Shown: positions 1 to 10,127 of the stretch, piece after piece
How positions within the stretch are numbered: the first letter of the stretch is position 1
How the letters are laid out: every line of letters begins with the position of its first letter
Assembly: GCA_022574295.1 (NCBI GenBank)
Contig: JACZSJ010000007.1
Location: 1 to 51,279, forward strand
DNA: 51,279 nucleotides
Direction: 5' to 3'
From: Pseudomonadota bacterium
Lineage (GTDB): Bacteria > Pseudomonadota > Gammaproteobacteria > Eutrophobiales > Eutrophobiaceae
The notes under the pieces: model-generated
Databases searched by the model: none
Seen by the model: the letters and a program-made list of their open reading frames with translations, nothing else
Told to the model about the DNA's origin: nothing
Made by a program: the position numbers and the translations under genes

Positions 1-171
1 CTTTTCTAATCCTAGCTTTTCAGCAAATACCTTTTCAAATTCCTTGTCTATATCAATTATTTTGGAAAAGCGTTTTATATATGCCTTATTCTTTTTGGAT
101 ATTTTATAAGCATAGGTAGCCAAAACGACAAAGGCTAAAACAAGAAGCGATATAATTACATTTAATTCCAT
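1..171 (-). CDS. Partial CDS running off the left edge; small protein with N-terminal transmembrane segment, function unknown
   Basis: Reverse complement of 171..1 reads ATG... MELNVIISLLVLAFVVLATYAYKISKKNKAYIKRFSKIIDIDKEFEKVFAEKLGLEK, open to the window edge; hydrophobic N-terminus followed by charged region. Confidence 0.5.
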   Translation of the reverse strand, partial: MELNVIISLLVLAFVVLATYAYKISKKNKAYIKRFSKIIDIDKEFEKVFAEKLGLEK

Positions 172-461
172 TTGATTATCTCCTGTGGATTATTTATAGC
201 AGTACATCAATTGGTTTAGAAGAGATTCATGTAAAAAACCACTTATACACTATAGCCTCAATGGGTCTATTTTTATAGATATGCCACATTAGGTGTTCTG
301 TCGTTTTTGTCCCCCGTTGATGTCTTACTGGATTTATTTTGATGAGTAGCGAAAAATGTACAGGATGTACATTTTAGCCCATCGGATCATGGATGAGCCT
401 ATGGGCGGCGCGTGGGTCATCAAGATAAATTCAGGAACCCGAAGGGTAAGACATTAGGGTG

Positions 462-680
462 CCTTTCTCTTTCGTACCTTTCTCTTGGGCACGCAAGAGA
501 AAGGTACTTGCCATCAGGCAAAACCAAATCGTTTTTTCGACAAGTAACAAAAAGTTTTGTACAGGGATGTACTTATACTGCGCATCGCATGGATGCTAAG
601 GAGCAGTAAACTCGCCATAGAGGCGAAACAAAATCTTTAGCACACAAGAGAAAGGTACTTGCCATCAGGCAAAACAAATC
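462..680. repeat. Intergenic repeat cluster: CCTTTCTCTT/AAGAGAAAGG motif four times, a 14-bp perfect stem-loop, and a 37-bp near-identical direct repeat
   Basis: Hairpin GTACCTTTCTCTTG(474-487)-ggcacg-CAAGAGAAAGGTAC(494-507); direct repeat caagagaaaggtacttgccatcaggcaaaac(c)aaatc at 494-530 and 645-680; contains smaller hairpins TTGCC-atca-GGCAA. Confidence 0.8.
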
Positions 681-690
681 TTAGCCAAAA

Positions 691-1404
691 CTACTTAACA
701 GTTATTGAGTCCAGTAGTTCACCTTTACGATTCAAAATCAAGATTGATTTGCCATAACGACCTCTAAAAGGGACAAAGGCAAGTTCCTCTTCATTCATCC
801 CTGTTTTTTCGAGCCAGCGTGTTTTGTTGGTTTTAAATTTATCATCTGTGGTAAGTGAGTTGCTTACAGATGCTTCAAATAATTCATCAATATGTTCTTC
901 TAATGGGGTATATAGCTTTCCGAATATAACAACTCCAGTGTTTTCCCCACCAGTTTCCGGTTTTCGAGAGTGGAGGATAGCTGGGCTTTGGTGACTCAAT
1001 TTCTTTAATTGTTCAGGCTTCACGTCAGCGGCTTCCAAATCTTCCATCAATATGGGATAAAAGCGCCCTTCCCAAAAACTTATGGCCAAGGGTCTTTGAC
1101 TATATACAGCAGATAATCCCCAGATAAATGCGCTGATTTGGATTGCGCCTATCACTGTTAAATCGAACAAGATTGCTTTGATTGATTTTCCCGAATTGAA
1201 TATGATCAAAGTCAGGAGGGGACCAAGAACGATGTCAACGAAAAGCATGATACGCACGCCTTGCCAGCCGCCATTGGTAGAGAAATGTGGATTTGGGAAC
1301 CAGAGAAAGACAATAAAATAGAGCACGATAAAAAAAGCCAGGGCACTCAGGGATAAGTGAATACCGCTGGCTTTCAAACGAGGTTTAAGAATCTTCTCTT
1401 TCAT
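691..1404 (-). CDS. TfpX/TfpZ family type IV pilin accessory protein
   Basis: Multi-TM N-terminus with LFVDIVLGPLLTLIIFNSGKS signature typical of this family. Confidence 0.75.
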   Translation of the reverse strand: MKEKILKPRLKASGIHLSLSALAFFIVLYFIVFLWFPNPHFSTNGGWQGVRIMLFVDIVLGPLLTLIIFNSGKSIKAILFDLTVIGAIQISAFIWGLSAVYSQRPLAISFWEGRFYPILMEDLEAADVKPEQLKKLSHQSPAILHSRKPETGGENTGVVIFGKLYTPLEEHIDELFEASVSNSLTTDDKFKTNKTRWLEKTGMNEEELAFVPFRGRYGKSILILNRKGELLDSITVK

Positions 1405-1476
1405 GGATGTAAAATCATTTTGCTAGAATTATTTACTACAAATGTAAGGTAAATCAAGGTAAAGCGCTATGGATTC

Positions 1477-2586
1477 TTAATTTCTGTTTCTTTTGATATG
1501 CGGTCTTTGCGTGATAATTACATTGATTTTAATCTCTTTCCAGCCCCGTACGATAGTCATTTTGACGCTGGAACCCGGGGTAAGTTTTGCGATAGTATCG
1601 ATGGCCTGTCGCGGATCTGTAATGTCCTGACCCTGAATCTTGATCACAACATCTCCAGGATTGATTCCGGCGATATCTGCCGGTCCTCCCTGTAATACCC
1701 CCGAAACAAGTACACCGCCTTTCATCAAACCCATCGCTTCTGCGATGTCTGAGGGGAGGGGCTGTGCCCTGATACCTATCCAGCCGCGAACAACACGTCC
1801 ATTACTGACCAACTGACGCATGACTTCTATTCCAGAATTGATCGGTGTCGCCAGCCCAATACCCTGTGAGCCACCGGTTGTTGAATAGATTGCGGTATTA
1901 ATGCCAACAAGATCGCCATTGGCAGTAATTAATGCGCCACCCGAATTACCGGGGTTAATATCTGCATCTGTCTGGATAAAATTATCGAATGTTGTTATCC
2001 CCAGACGTTTTCTGCCAATGGCGCTGACGATGCCCTGCGTTACTGTTTGGCCAAAGTCATATGGATTGCCAATAGCGAGGACGATATCACCAACACGCAG
2101 TTGGTCGGAATTGCCAATGGGGATGACGGGAAGGTCGTCCAGTCCAATTTTCAGTACAGCCAAATCTGTATCGCTATCAATGCCTATTGTTCTGGCGATG
2201 GTTTCCCGACCGTCACGTAAGGTCACAAATATTTCTTCAGCACCTTGTATTACGTGTGCATTGGTAAGAATGTGTCCTTCTGTATCCATGATAACGCCGG
2301 ATCCCCTGCTGTCGATTCTTTTTAATGTATTTTGAGAAGACTCACCAAAAAACTGTCTGAACAAGGGATCCTGAAGTATTGGATTTTGGGCTTCCGTATA
2401 AGTGTTCCCTGAATAAACATTAACAACAGCTGGCGCGGCTGCCTCAATTGCTGCGTGATACGAATCTACCTGTCTTGAAGGATTGAATATCAAATCTCCT
2501 GGCATAAGCAGTAAAATAACTGCAGCTGCAGCCAGGCCGATAACGGTAGATTGTGCAACAAAAATCAGCGCTTGTTTCAGGTTCAT
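1477..2586 (-). CDS. degS: DegS/AlgW-type periplasmic serine protease (trypsin-like plus PDZ)
   Basis: Catalytic motifs NAHVI, DTDLAVLKI, NPGNSGGALI; single N-terminal TM; one C-terminal PDZ domain. Confidence 0.9.
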   Translation of the reverse strand: MNLKQALIFVAQSTVIGLAAAAVILLLMPGDLIFNPSRQVDSYHAAIEAAAPAVVNVYSGNTYTEAQNPILQDPLFRQFFGESSQNTLKRIDSRGSGVIMDTEGHILTNAHVIQGAEEIFVTLRDGRETIARTIGIDSDTDLAVLKIGLDDLPVIPIGNSDQLRVGDIVLAIGNPYDFGQTVTQGIVSAIGRKRLGITTFDNFIQTDADINPGNSGGALITANGDLVGINTAIYSTTGGSQGIGLATPINSGIEVMRQLVSNGRVVRGWIGIRAQPLPSDIAEAMGLMKGGVLVSGVLQGGPADIAGINPGDVVIKIQGQDITDPRQAIDTIAKLTPGSSVKMTIVRGWKEIKINVIITQRPHIKRNRN

Positions 2587-2712
2587 GGTCTGGGTTTCGT
2601 TCAGCTAAGAGGGGTGCTAACTATGCAAAGATTAATTGTTTCCCGGCAATAGGCTTGACATAGCATGGTATACTACCGAACTTGCAAGAAATTAGTAATG
2701 GGGGAGAGTGAT

Positions 2713-3336
2713 ATGCAAGATGGTGGCCAAAGTGGTGATATTGATAAAAAGCGGCGTCATTTTCTCACAGCTGCTGCGACAGTAGTTGGTGGCGCGGGGG
2801 CTTTGGCGACGGCTATACCATTTGTATCTGCCTTATCCCCAAGCGCGAAGACCAAGGCGATTGGCGGCCCTGTAGAAGCTGATATCAGTGGGCTGAAACC
2901 TGGTGAAATGCAAATAGAAAAATGGCGTGGTAAGCCAGTCTGGATCTTGCGCAGGAGTGAAGAATCAGTGGCAGAACTGTCTGGAATGTCGGACATGTTA
3001 CGCGACCCGGACTCAGAAGTTGAGCAGCAACCCGAATATGCGAAAAATGAGTATCGTTCTGTCAAACCTGAATATCTGGTTGTTGTCGGTTTGTGTACAC
3101 ATCTTGGTTGTTCTCCAAAATATCGGACAAAAGATGATAGTGAGGGTTTAGGTGCTGACTGGAAGGGTGGGTTCTTCTGCCCCTGTCATGGATCAAAATT
3201 TGACCTGGCTGGACGCGTCTACAAAGGTGTGCCTGCACCCGCTAATCTGATGGTGCCGAAATATCAGTTCATTAGTGAATCAATTATATTGATTGGTGAA
3301 GATTCAGTTGGTAATGATGCGGGGGCAAGCTCATGA
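2713..3336 (+). CDS. petA: Ubiquinol-cytochrome c reductase Rieske iron-sulfur subunit
   Basis: CTHLGC and CPCHGS cluster-binding motifs; twin-arginine-like KKRRHFL; GGGGAGAG ribosome-binding site upstream of ATG 2713 (ORF track start 2665 is further upstream). Confidence 0.95.
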   Translation: MQDGGQSGDIDKKRRHFLTAAATVVGGAGALATAIPFVSALSPSAKTKAIGGPVEADISGLKPGEMQIEKWRGKPVWILRRSEESVAELSGMSDMLRDPDSEVEQQPEYAKNEYRSVKPEYLVVVGLCTHLGCSPKYRTKDDSEGLGADWKGGFFCPCHGSKFDLAGRVYKGVPAPANLMVPKYQFISESIILIGEDSVGNDAGASS

Positions 3337-4574
3337 GCAAGCTCATTAATGGAGGAGTGAAGTTGCTGAATAATACCCTCGGCTGGATTGATGATCGTTT
3401 TCCTCTGACCAAGACCTGGAATGAACATCTTGCCCAGTACTACGCGCCAAAGAATTTTAATTTCTGGTACTACTTTGGATCACTGGCATTACTGGTTTTA
3501 GTCATTCAGTTTGTCACGGGGATCTGGTTGACGATGTACTATAAACCTTCTGCAGAGCATGCATTTGCTTCTGTGGAATACATTATGCGTGACGTTGAAT
3601 GGGGTTGGTGGATCCGTTACATGCATTCAACCGGTGCATCTGCCTTTTTTATCGTCATTTACCTGCATATGTTTCGGGCCTTGCTGTATGGATCATACAA
3701 ACGTCCAAGAGAACTTTTATGGCTGACTGGGATGTTTATATACCTGATCCTGATGGCTGAAGCCTTTTTCGGTTATTTGTTGCCATGGGGACAAATGTCT
3801 TACTGGGGTGCACAGGTAATTATCTCACTGTTTAGCGCGATACCTTTTATTGGCCCTGAACTGGCTGAATGGATCAGGGGGGATTATGTCGTCTCTGATG
3901 TGACATTGAATCGCTTTTTCTCTTTCCATGTTATTGCCGTACCGCTGGTATTGTGTGGCCTGGTTGGTTTGCATATATTCGCGTTACACGAAGTGGGTTC
4001 AAATAATCCCGATGGCGTGGAAATAAAAAAGTATAAAGATGCCAATGGCGTACCGTTGGATGGTATCCCTTTTCACCCTTACTACACGGTCAAAGATATT
4101 GTTGGGGTGGTTGTTTTTCTGATCTTTTTCTGTTTGGTGGTATTTTTTAATCCGGAGATGGGTGGATATTTTCTGGAGCACGCGAATTTCATCCCTGCAG
4201 ATCCGCTGAAGACACCTGAACATATCGCGCCAGTGTGGTATTTCACACCATTCTACGCCATCTTGCGCGCAGTCCCGGACAAATTGGGCGGCGTCATTGC
4301 CATGGGGGCCTCCACGTTGATCTTTATGGCATTGCCGTGGATTGATCGAAGTCCGGTGAAGTCAATTCGTTACCGAGGATGGAAGTACAGAACCGCCCTG
4401 ACAATGTTTGTCATTAGCTTTGTTGTTCTGGGTTGGCTTGGCATGCAGGTAGCGACACCAAATGTAACACTAGCGTCCAGAATATTTACGGTCATCTATT
4501 TTCTATTCTTTTTGTTAATGCCATTTTACACTGCAAACGATACGGATAAACCCGTTCCGGACAGGGTAACTTGA
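3333..4574 (+). CDS. petB: Cytochrome b subunit of bc1 complex
   Basis: Overlaps petA stop; typical cytochrome b sequence (RYMHSTGASAFFIVIYLHMFRALLYGSYK, LPWGQMSYWGAQVI, HIAPVWYFTPFYAILRAVPDKLGG). Confidence 0.96.
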   Translation: MSKLINGGVKLLNNTLGWIDDRFPLTKTWNEHLAQYYAPKNFNFWYYFGSLALLVLVIQFVTGIWLTMYYKPSAEHAFASVEYIMRDVEWGWWIRYMHSTGASAFFIVIYLHMFRALLYGSYKRPRELLWLTGMFIYLILMAEAFFGYLLPWGQMSYWGAQVIISLFSAIPFIGPELAEWIRGDYVVSDVTLNRFFSFHVIAVPLVLCGLVGLHIFALHEVGSNNPDGVEIKKYKDANGVPLDGIPFHPYYTVKDIVGVVVFLIFFCLVVFFNPEMGGYFLEHANFIPADPLKTPEHIAPVWYFTPFYAILRAVPDKLGGVIAMGASTLIFMALPWIDRSPVKSIRYRGWKYRTALTMFVISFVVLGWLGMQVATPNVTLASRIFTVIYFLFFLLMPFYTANDTDKPVPDRVT

Positions 4575-5320
4575 AGATGGAACGTATAATATTTTTATTT
4601 GTTATCGCATTGCTTTGGCCATTAACAGGATCAGCGACGTCGTCAGATCCTTCTGTTTACAAGGCAGATGTGGATATTACTGACAAGGCATCTTTGCAAC
4701 GCGGGGCAAGGATCTTTGTTAACTATTGTATGGGTTGTCACTCGGCTTCTTATATGCGCTATAACCGCATGGGTGATGATTTGGGTATTGAAGAGTCCAT
4801 TTTGCAAAGCAACTTGATGTTTGGCACGGAAAAAAGTGGCGATACCATGACCATAGCCATGCAGAAGGAAGATGCTGAGAAATTTTTTGGTATTGCAGCA
4901 CCTGATTTATCGGTCATCGCCCGGTCAAGAGGTGCTGACTGGTTGTTTACCTACTTCATGACATTTTATCGTGACGATTCAAGGCCTTTTGGTGTTAACA
5001 ATCTGGCGTTCAAAGATGTGGCGATGCCACACGTATTGTGGGAATTGCAGGGAATACAAAAACCTGTCTTTAAAATAATTGAGAGAGAAGATGGTACTCA
5101 GCAGGAAGTGATCGACCATCTGGAACTGGAAACTCCCGGGTTACTGGACAGTGATGGATATCAAAATACAGTCAATGATCTGGTCAACTTCCTTGTTTAT
5201 GTCGGTGAACCTGCTCAAATACAACGCCGGAATGTAGGTGTGATCGTTATTCTGTATCTGTTAGTCCTGTTGGTCATCGTCTATCTGCTCAAGAAGGAGT
5301 ATTGGAAGGATATCCATTAA
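4571..5320 (+). CDS. petC: Cytochrome c1
   Basis: CMGCH heme-binding motif, C-terminal TM anchor, overlap with petB. Confidence 0.95.
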   Translation: MKMERIIFLFVIALLWPLTGSATSSDPSVYKADVDITDKASLQRGARIFVNYCMGCHSASYMRYNRMGDDLGIEESILQSNLMFGTEKSGDTMTIAMQKEDAEKFFGIAAPDLSVIARSRGADWLFTYFMTFYRDDSRPFGVNNLAFKDVAMPHVLWELQGIQKPVFKIIEREDGTQQEVIDHLELETPGLLDSDGYQNTVNDLVNFLVYVGEPAQIQRRNVGVIVILYLLVLLVIVYLLKKEYWKDIH

Positions 5321-5369
5321 TCGTTTTTGCAATCAATTATAATTAAACAATTATTTACCAGGAGATATT

Positions 5370-6008
5370 ATGGCAAGTATAGCCAATAGACGTTCTGTAA
5401 TGGTGTTATATTCAGACAGTATCAGTCCAGCGGGTCATTGCGTAAGACTGGTTTTGGGGGAGAAAGACATCAATGTTGAAATTAACTATGTTGAAGTTGG
5501 AGAGAGGCCTGAATCACTTGTTGAAATTAATCCTTACAACTCTGTTTTGACATTAATAGACAGGGAACTAGTTCTGTATGATGAACAGATAATCATGGAG
5601 TATCTCGATGAACGATTCCCTCATCCTCCATTACTCCCTGTCGATCCTGTTACTAGGGCAGGTAATCGTCAAATACGTTTCCGTGTTTTAAAAGATTTAT
5701 ATTCTCTTATTGAAGATATTGAATCATCAGATAGTGCGAAAGTTGGTAATGCACAAAAAATCATGAAAGATAATCTAACGGCAATCGCGCCAGCGTTCAT
5801 GCATAAGCCCTATTTTATGTCAGATGAATATACACTGATTGATTGTTGTATGGCTCCTCTGTTATGGCGGTTGCCAATATATGGAGTCAAATTGCCAGCA
5901 TCAGCCAGACCAATCACAGAATATGCAGACAGACTTTTTGAAAGGGATGCCTTTCAGGCAAGTCTTTCTGAAGCAGAAAGGGAAATGCGTGGATTGGTTA
6001 GTGTCTGA
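5370..6008 (+). CDS. sspA: Stringent starvation protein A (GST-fold)
   Basis: VMVLYSDSISPAGHCVRLVLGEKDINVEINYVE N-terminus; located after petABC as usual in gammaproteobacteria. Confidence 0.9.
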   Translation: MASIANRRSVMVLYSDSISPAGHCVRLVLGEKDINVEINYVEVGERPESLVEINPYNSVLTLIDRELVLYDEQIIMEYLDERFPHPPLLPVDPVTRAGNRQIRFRVLKDLYSLIEDIESSDSAKVGNAQKIMKDNLTAIAPAFMHKPYFMSDEYTLIDCCMAPLLWRLPIYGVKLPASARPITEYADRLFERDAFQASLSEAEREMRGLVSV

Positions 6009-6039
6009 TTAAGTAACTTAATGCATACGAAGCAGTCTA

Positions 6040-6289
6040 ATGACCTCAAACAAGCCCTATCTGATCAGGGCGTTGAATGAATGGATCTATTTTTCAGCTC
6101 GATTTGGTGGCCGATCCTTCATGATTAATATTCCCATCAGTGCATATATTACAATATATGCTAAGGAAAATGGCCAGGGAATGATATTTGCCGAGGAAGA
6201 ATCATTACAGAGAGATCAATGAGAGAATTTGGCAAGACATAGAACAGAAGGAACCCAGCAGAAAACCAGCATTGAGAATTGTTAAATAG
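6040..6289 (+). pseudogene. sspB: Degenerate sspB (ClpXP specificity-enhancing factor) with internal deletion and frameshift
   Basis: MTSNKPYLIRALNEWI matches SspB start, then jumps straight to YFSARFGGRSFMINIPISAYITIYAKENGQGMIF; the KPALRIVK-stop tail is at 6263-6289 but in a different frame from the ORF that stops at 6222. Confidence 0.85.
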
Positions 6290-6320
6290 GGTTGTTACGC
6301 GCTTTAGGGTGCCTTTAATG

Positions 6321-6899
6321 TTAATCTATATACTGAAAGAGTTTCACAACTTTCTGTACACCGCCAGATTTCTGTGCTGCTCCTGTGGCGAAATCAGATT
6401 CAGCTCGGGTTAAAAGTCCCATTAGATAAACAACGCCTTTTTCGGTGACTACTTTTACACGAATCCCTCCATCAAAATCCTTTAGCGTAAGTAGTCTGGT
6501 TTTTACTTTTGCGGTGATCAGAGTATCACTGCTACGACTTGTCCATGAGCTAGGTGCTGCGATGGTTAATTCATCATAGATATGAGTTACTTTTTGATTA
6601 TTTCTGACAATGTTAACAATACGTTGTCGCATATCCTCGCTTGGTGTTTCACCAGTGATTAACACAACTGTATTGTAGCTAGTCACATTGATGTGTGAAC
6701 TGTCATAGATTTCTTTATCAGAGAAGAAACTTTTAACTGCTTTCAGTTCTATGGCCTGATCTTCAATGAAGGTGCCAGTTGTTCGCCGATCATGAGCAAC
6801 AGAGGCTGTTGTACCTGCTGCACCGATGACAGCTGCAGCGCATCCAGTAAGTAATAATGGTAGTAATGAGATTAAAAATAATTGCTTGTTAAAAATCAT
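6321..6899 (-). CDS. dolP: BON-domain outer-membrane lipoprotein DolP (YraP)
   Basis: Lipobox LLTGC, two BON domains, synteny with diaA-yraN-lpoA; start at 6899 gives a proper lipoprotein signal peptide. Confidence 0.88.
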   Translation of the reverse strand: MIFNKQLFLISLLPLLLTGCAAAVIGAAGTTASVAHDRRTTGTFIEDQAIELKAVKSFFSDKEIYDSSHINVTSYNTVVLITGETPSEDMRQRIVNIVRNNQKVTHIYDELTIAAPSSWTSRSSDTLITAKVKTRLLTLKDFDGGIRVKVVTEKGVVYLMGLLTRAESDFATGAAQKSGGVQKVVKLFQYID

Positions 6900-6907
6900 T
6901 GTTTGCC

Positions 6908-7759
<852 letters not shown>

Positions 7760-7763
<4 letters not shown>

Positions 7764-8137
7764 GCCTGAAATGCGTTTTTAATCCACTTTATCGTCGAAT
7801 TTTCCTGCGGGCCAGACAGGACAACAACATCAAATCTGCAATCCAGATGCGATGCAGTACGGTTCTGGGTGAGATACTGCTGACTGGTAACGATAATACG
7901 TTCACATTTATTTTTATTAATGGATTCTAGAGCTGTATGAAAATGATTATCTGATCTATAGCGAACCTCGATAAAGCATATGATATTTTTATCTTGCATA
8001 ATCAGATCGATCTCACCGAATACTGATCTGAAATTTCTTTCCAACAGCTTGAGTTTTTCACGCAAGAGGTATTCCAGCGCTGTTTGCTCAGCCCAACGTC
8101 CTCGTTGATAAGAATTCTTCCCTTTGCTGCCTGGCAT
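7760..8137 (-). CDS. yraN: YraN family (UPF0102) endonuclease-like protein
   Basis: RGRWAEQTALEYLLREKLKLLERNFRSVFGEIDLIMQD...IICFIEVRYR motif; synteny. Confidence 0.9.
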
Positions 8138-8147
8138 TAAGACACCC

Positions 8148-10049
8148 TTAATTCAAACTGCTTGCATCCGATAACTCTGGTTTCCCATCAACGAACCGGG
8201 CCCAGATGAGTCTCCTGTGCACTCGACCCTCCTCATCAAGTTTTATGTAACCAGTCTTGCCCTCAAATTGCCTGGATGGTTGCAGGATGAGTTCAGCAAT
8301 ACGCGGTATCAGACGATAGGCATCTATACCAAAGGCATACAATCTCTTATAGGCAGAATGAGCCGGTTTGCGGTATCTTTCAATCATTCTGTTTAATGGA
8401 GAATATTCATTTTCCGGATCGATTATCCATGGCATGTCTATGAATAACACACCATTAATATCATTATCTGCACGTGTGTTTATAATACCCGTATAGATAT
8501 TGGAAATAGAGTACAGAGCAACATCTTCTGTCCCGTAGTAACGAAGCTGTGGAACCAGTTGTCTGGCTGTCATGGGTGGTACAGCCATGAAGATTAAATC
8601 TACATCCTGTCTGCGTCTTGTCTCGGTTTTTAGACTTCTTTGTAGTCTACTACGTAAGGCCTTACTTCGCTGTTTACTCTGATCAATATTGAGGGCACTT
8701 CTGATGGGATTGGCAAGTTCCTTAATATCATGCCCGAGTTTGACATGCCCAAGAATTGTTCCCCCAAGCTCCCGCCAGTGAGATACAAATGCATCATTGA
8801 TACGTCTGCCTCTTTCATCTTTCGTCGTGATGCTGATTGCTCGTGCATGACCATCAAACCATGCACGTTCTGCTACCTGTTTGGCTTCTTCTTCCGGTGA
8901 TAGGCCAAATTGTATGATTGCTGGCAGCGCTGACGTATTGAAATTATTTGCAGTATCCAGTTCGCCATCATATTGATTAAGCACCAGGGTCGTAACTTTT
9001 ATCTCACCGTGCTCAATCAGGTTTGATATCGCTGATTTTTGTAATGGCCCGACAATGAATTCAGCACCTTCAGCAATAGCTTGCTCATATGCTTCAACCA
9101 CATTGTCAGCATCAGTACTGTAAATTTTTATGATTGGTTTATCATTTCTTGACTCATACCATGCAGCCAGGAAACCTTCACGTATCGCGATAGAGGCATC
9201 ACTGTATTTTCCCGTGAATGGAAGGAGCAGGGCGACCTGTATTGGCTGTTTCGCTAATTGTCTGGAAATGTCAATGATTTCTGGAATGATATTGTACAGG
9301 GCAGGATGATCAGGATATCTTTGTTGCCATGTGATAACTGCAGATTCAAGATTCGCCGTATTCTGCAGCATGGTTTTGCTTATGATGGCAAGTTCCAGCC
9401 AACTAGTAAGTATTCCGGGATTATCAGATCGATATGCATCAAGTTCATCAGGTGACAAACGGGATAAATTTTGCCACAGACTTTGATAATTCTCAGAAAT
9501 CACCTGGGCGTCATCCAGGTATGAATTCAAAAGTATGCGTTCTTTAGCTGCGGCAAAGTATTCGTTTTTTCTGTGCAATATAGTTGCACGTGTTTCATGA
9601 TATTTAGCGAGTACAGGCCGTGGCGTATCGGCAGGAAGATCAATGTTTATCAGTGTATAGGCAGCCTCGGGGTCATCTTTTGCCAGTAGAATCTGTGCAC
9701 TATATGTATTTTTGAGAATTTTCTGTACGTCGCTTAGTTTTTCCTGTGGCAGAAGGTCGATGATTTGCTGGGCCTGATCTATCTTCTGGTCTTTAATCAA
9801 TGCATCTGTAGCACCCAATTGATATCTAATCTCGTTGTTCGGATCAGCTTTTGCGAGCGCCAGGTATTCTTCTGCAGCGGCGTAAAAATTCCCAGCCTGA
9901 TAAAGTTCTCTTGCATGTAAATTTGCTTCGGGCGCAGGAACGTCAGTATCAGGTTTACTTGTTTGTGGACCGCAGCCAGTCAAGCTCAATACAGTCAGGT
10001 TCAATAAAGAAAGAACCATAAACAGGAAGATAGGTGTATTGTGTCGCAT
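8148..10049 (-). CDS. lpoA: Penicillin-binding protein activator LpoA
   Basis: Lipobox SLTGC, TPR-like N-terminal part, periplasmic-binding-like C-terminal domain, position between yraN and rsmI. Confidence 0.9.
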   Translation of the reverse strand: MRHNTPIFLFMVLSLLNLTVLSLTGCGPQTSKPDTDVPAPEANLHARELYQAGNFYAAAEEYLALAKADPNNEIRYQLGATDALIKDQKIDQAQQIIDLLPQEKLSDVQKILKNTYSAQILLAKDDPEAAYTLINIDLPADTPRPVLAKYHETRATILHRKNEYFAAAKERILLNSYLDDAQVISENYQSLWQNLSRLSPDELDAYRSDNPGILTSWLELAIISKTMLQNTANLESAVITWQQRYPDHPALYNIIPEIIDISRQLAKQPIQVALLLPFTGKYSDASIAIREGFLAAWYESRNDKPIIKIYSTDADNVVEAYEQAIAEGAEFIVGPLQKSAISNLIEHGEIKVTTLVLNQYDGELDTANNFNTSALPAIIQFGLSPEEEAKQVAERAWFDGHARAISITTKDERGRRINDAFVSHWRELGGTILGHVKLGHDIKELANPIRSALNIDQSKQRSKALRSRLQRSLKTETRRRQDVDLIFMAVPPMTARQLVPQLRYYGTEDVALYSISNIYTGIINTRADNDINGVLFIDMPWIIDPENEYSPLNRMIERYRKPAHSAYKRLYAFGIDAYRLIPRIAELILQPSRQFEGKTGYIKLDEEGRVHRRLIWARFVDGKPELSDASSLN

Positions 10050-10084
10050 TATTTTACTAAAGTAGTCCTGGTCCTAAATTGGTT

Positions 10085-10106
10085 TTACCGTGGTAATCGT
10101 TACCAC
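10085..10106. promoter_or_regulatory. Overlapping dyads in the lpoA/rsmI divergent intergenic region
   Basis: TTACC-gt-GGTAA (10085-10096) and GTGGTAA-tcg-TTACCAC (10090-10106) share a half-site. Confidence 0.4.
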
Positions 10107-10127
10107 ATTAGCTAAGCGGAGTTCTGC

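Noticed and set aside
412-609. 65-aa ORF MGHQDKFRNPKGKTLG...
   Set aside because: Reads directly through hairpins and direct repeats; no plausible domain or supported start, so treated as repeat-derived noise.
2654-2674. TTGACA ... TATACT as petA promoter
   Set aside because: Spacing between the hexamers is about 9 bp, incompatible with a sigma70 promoter.
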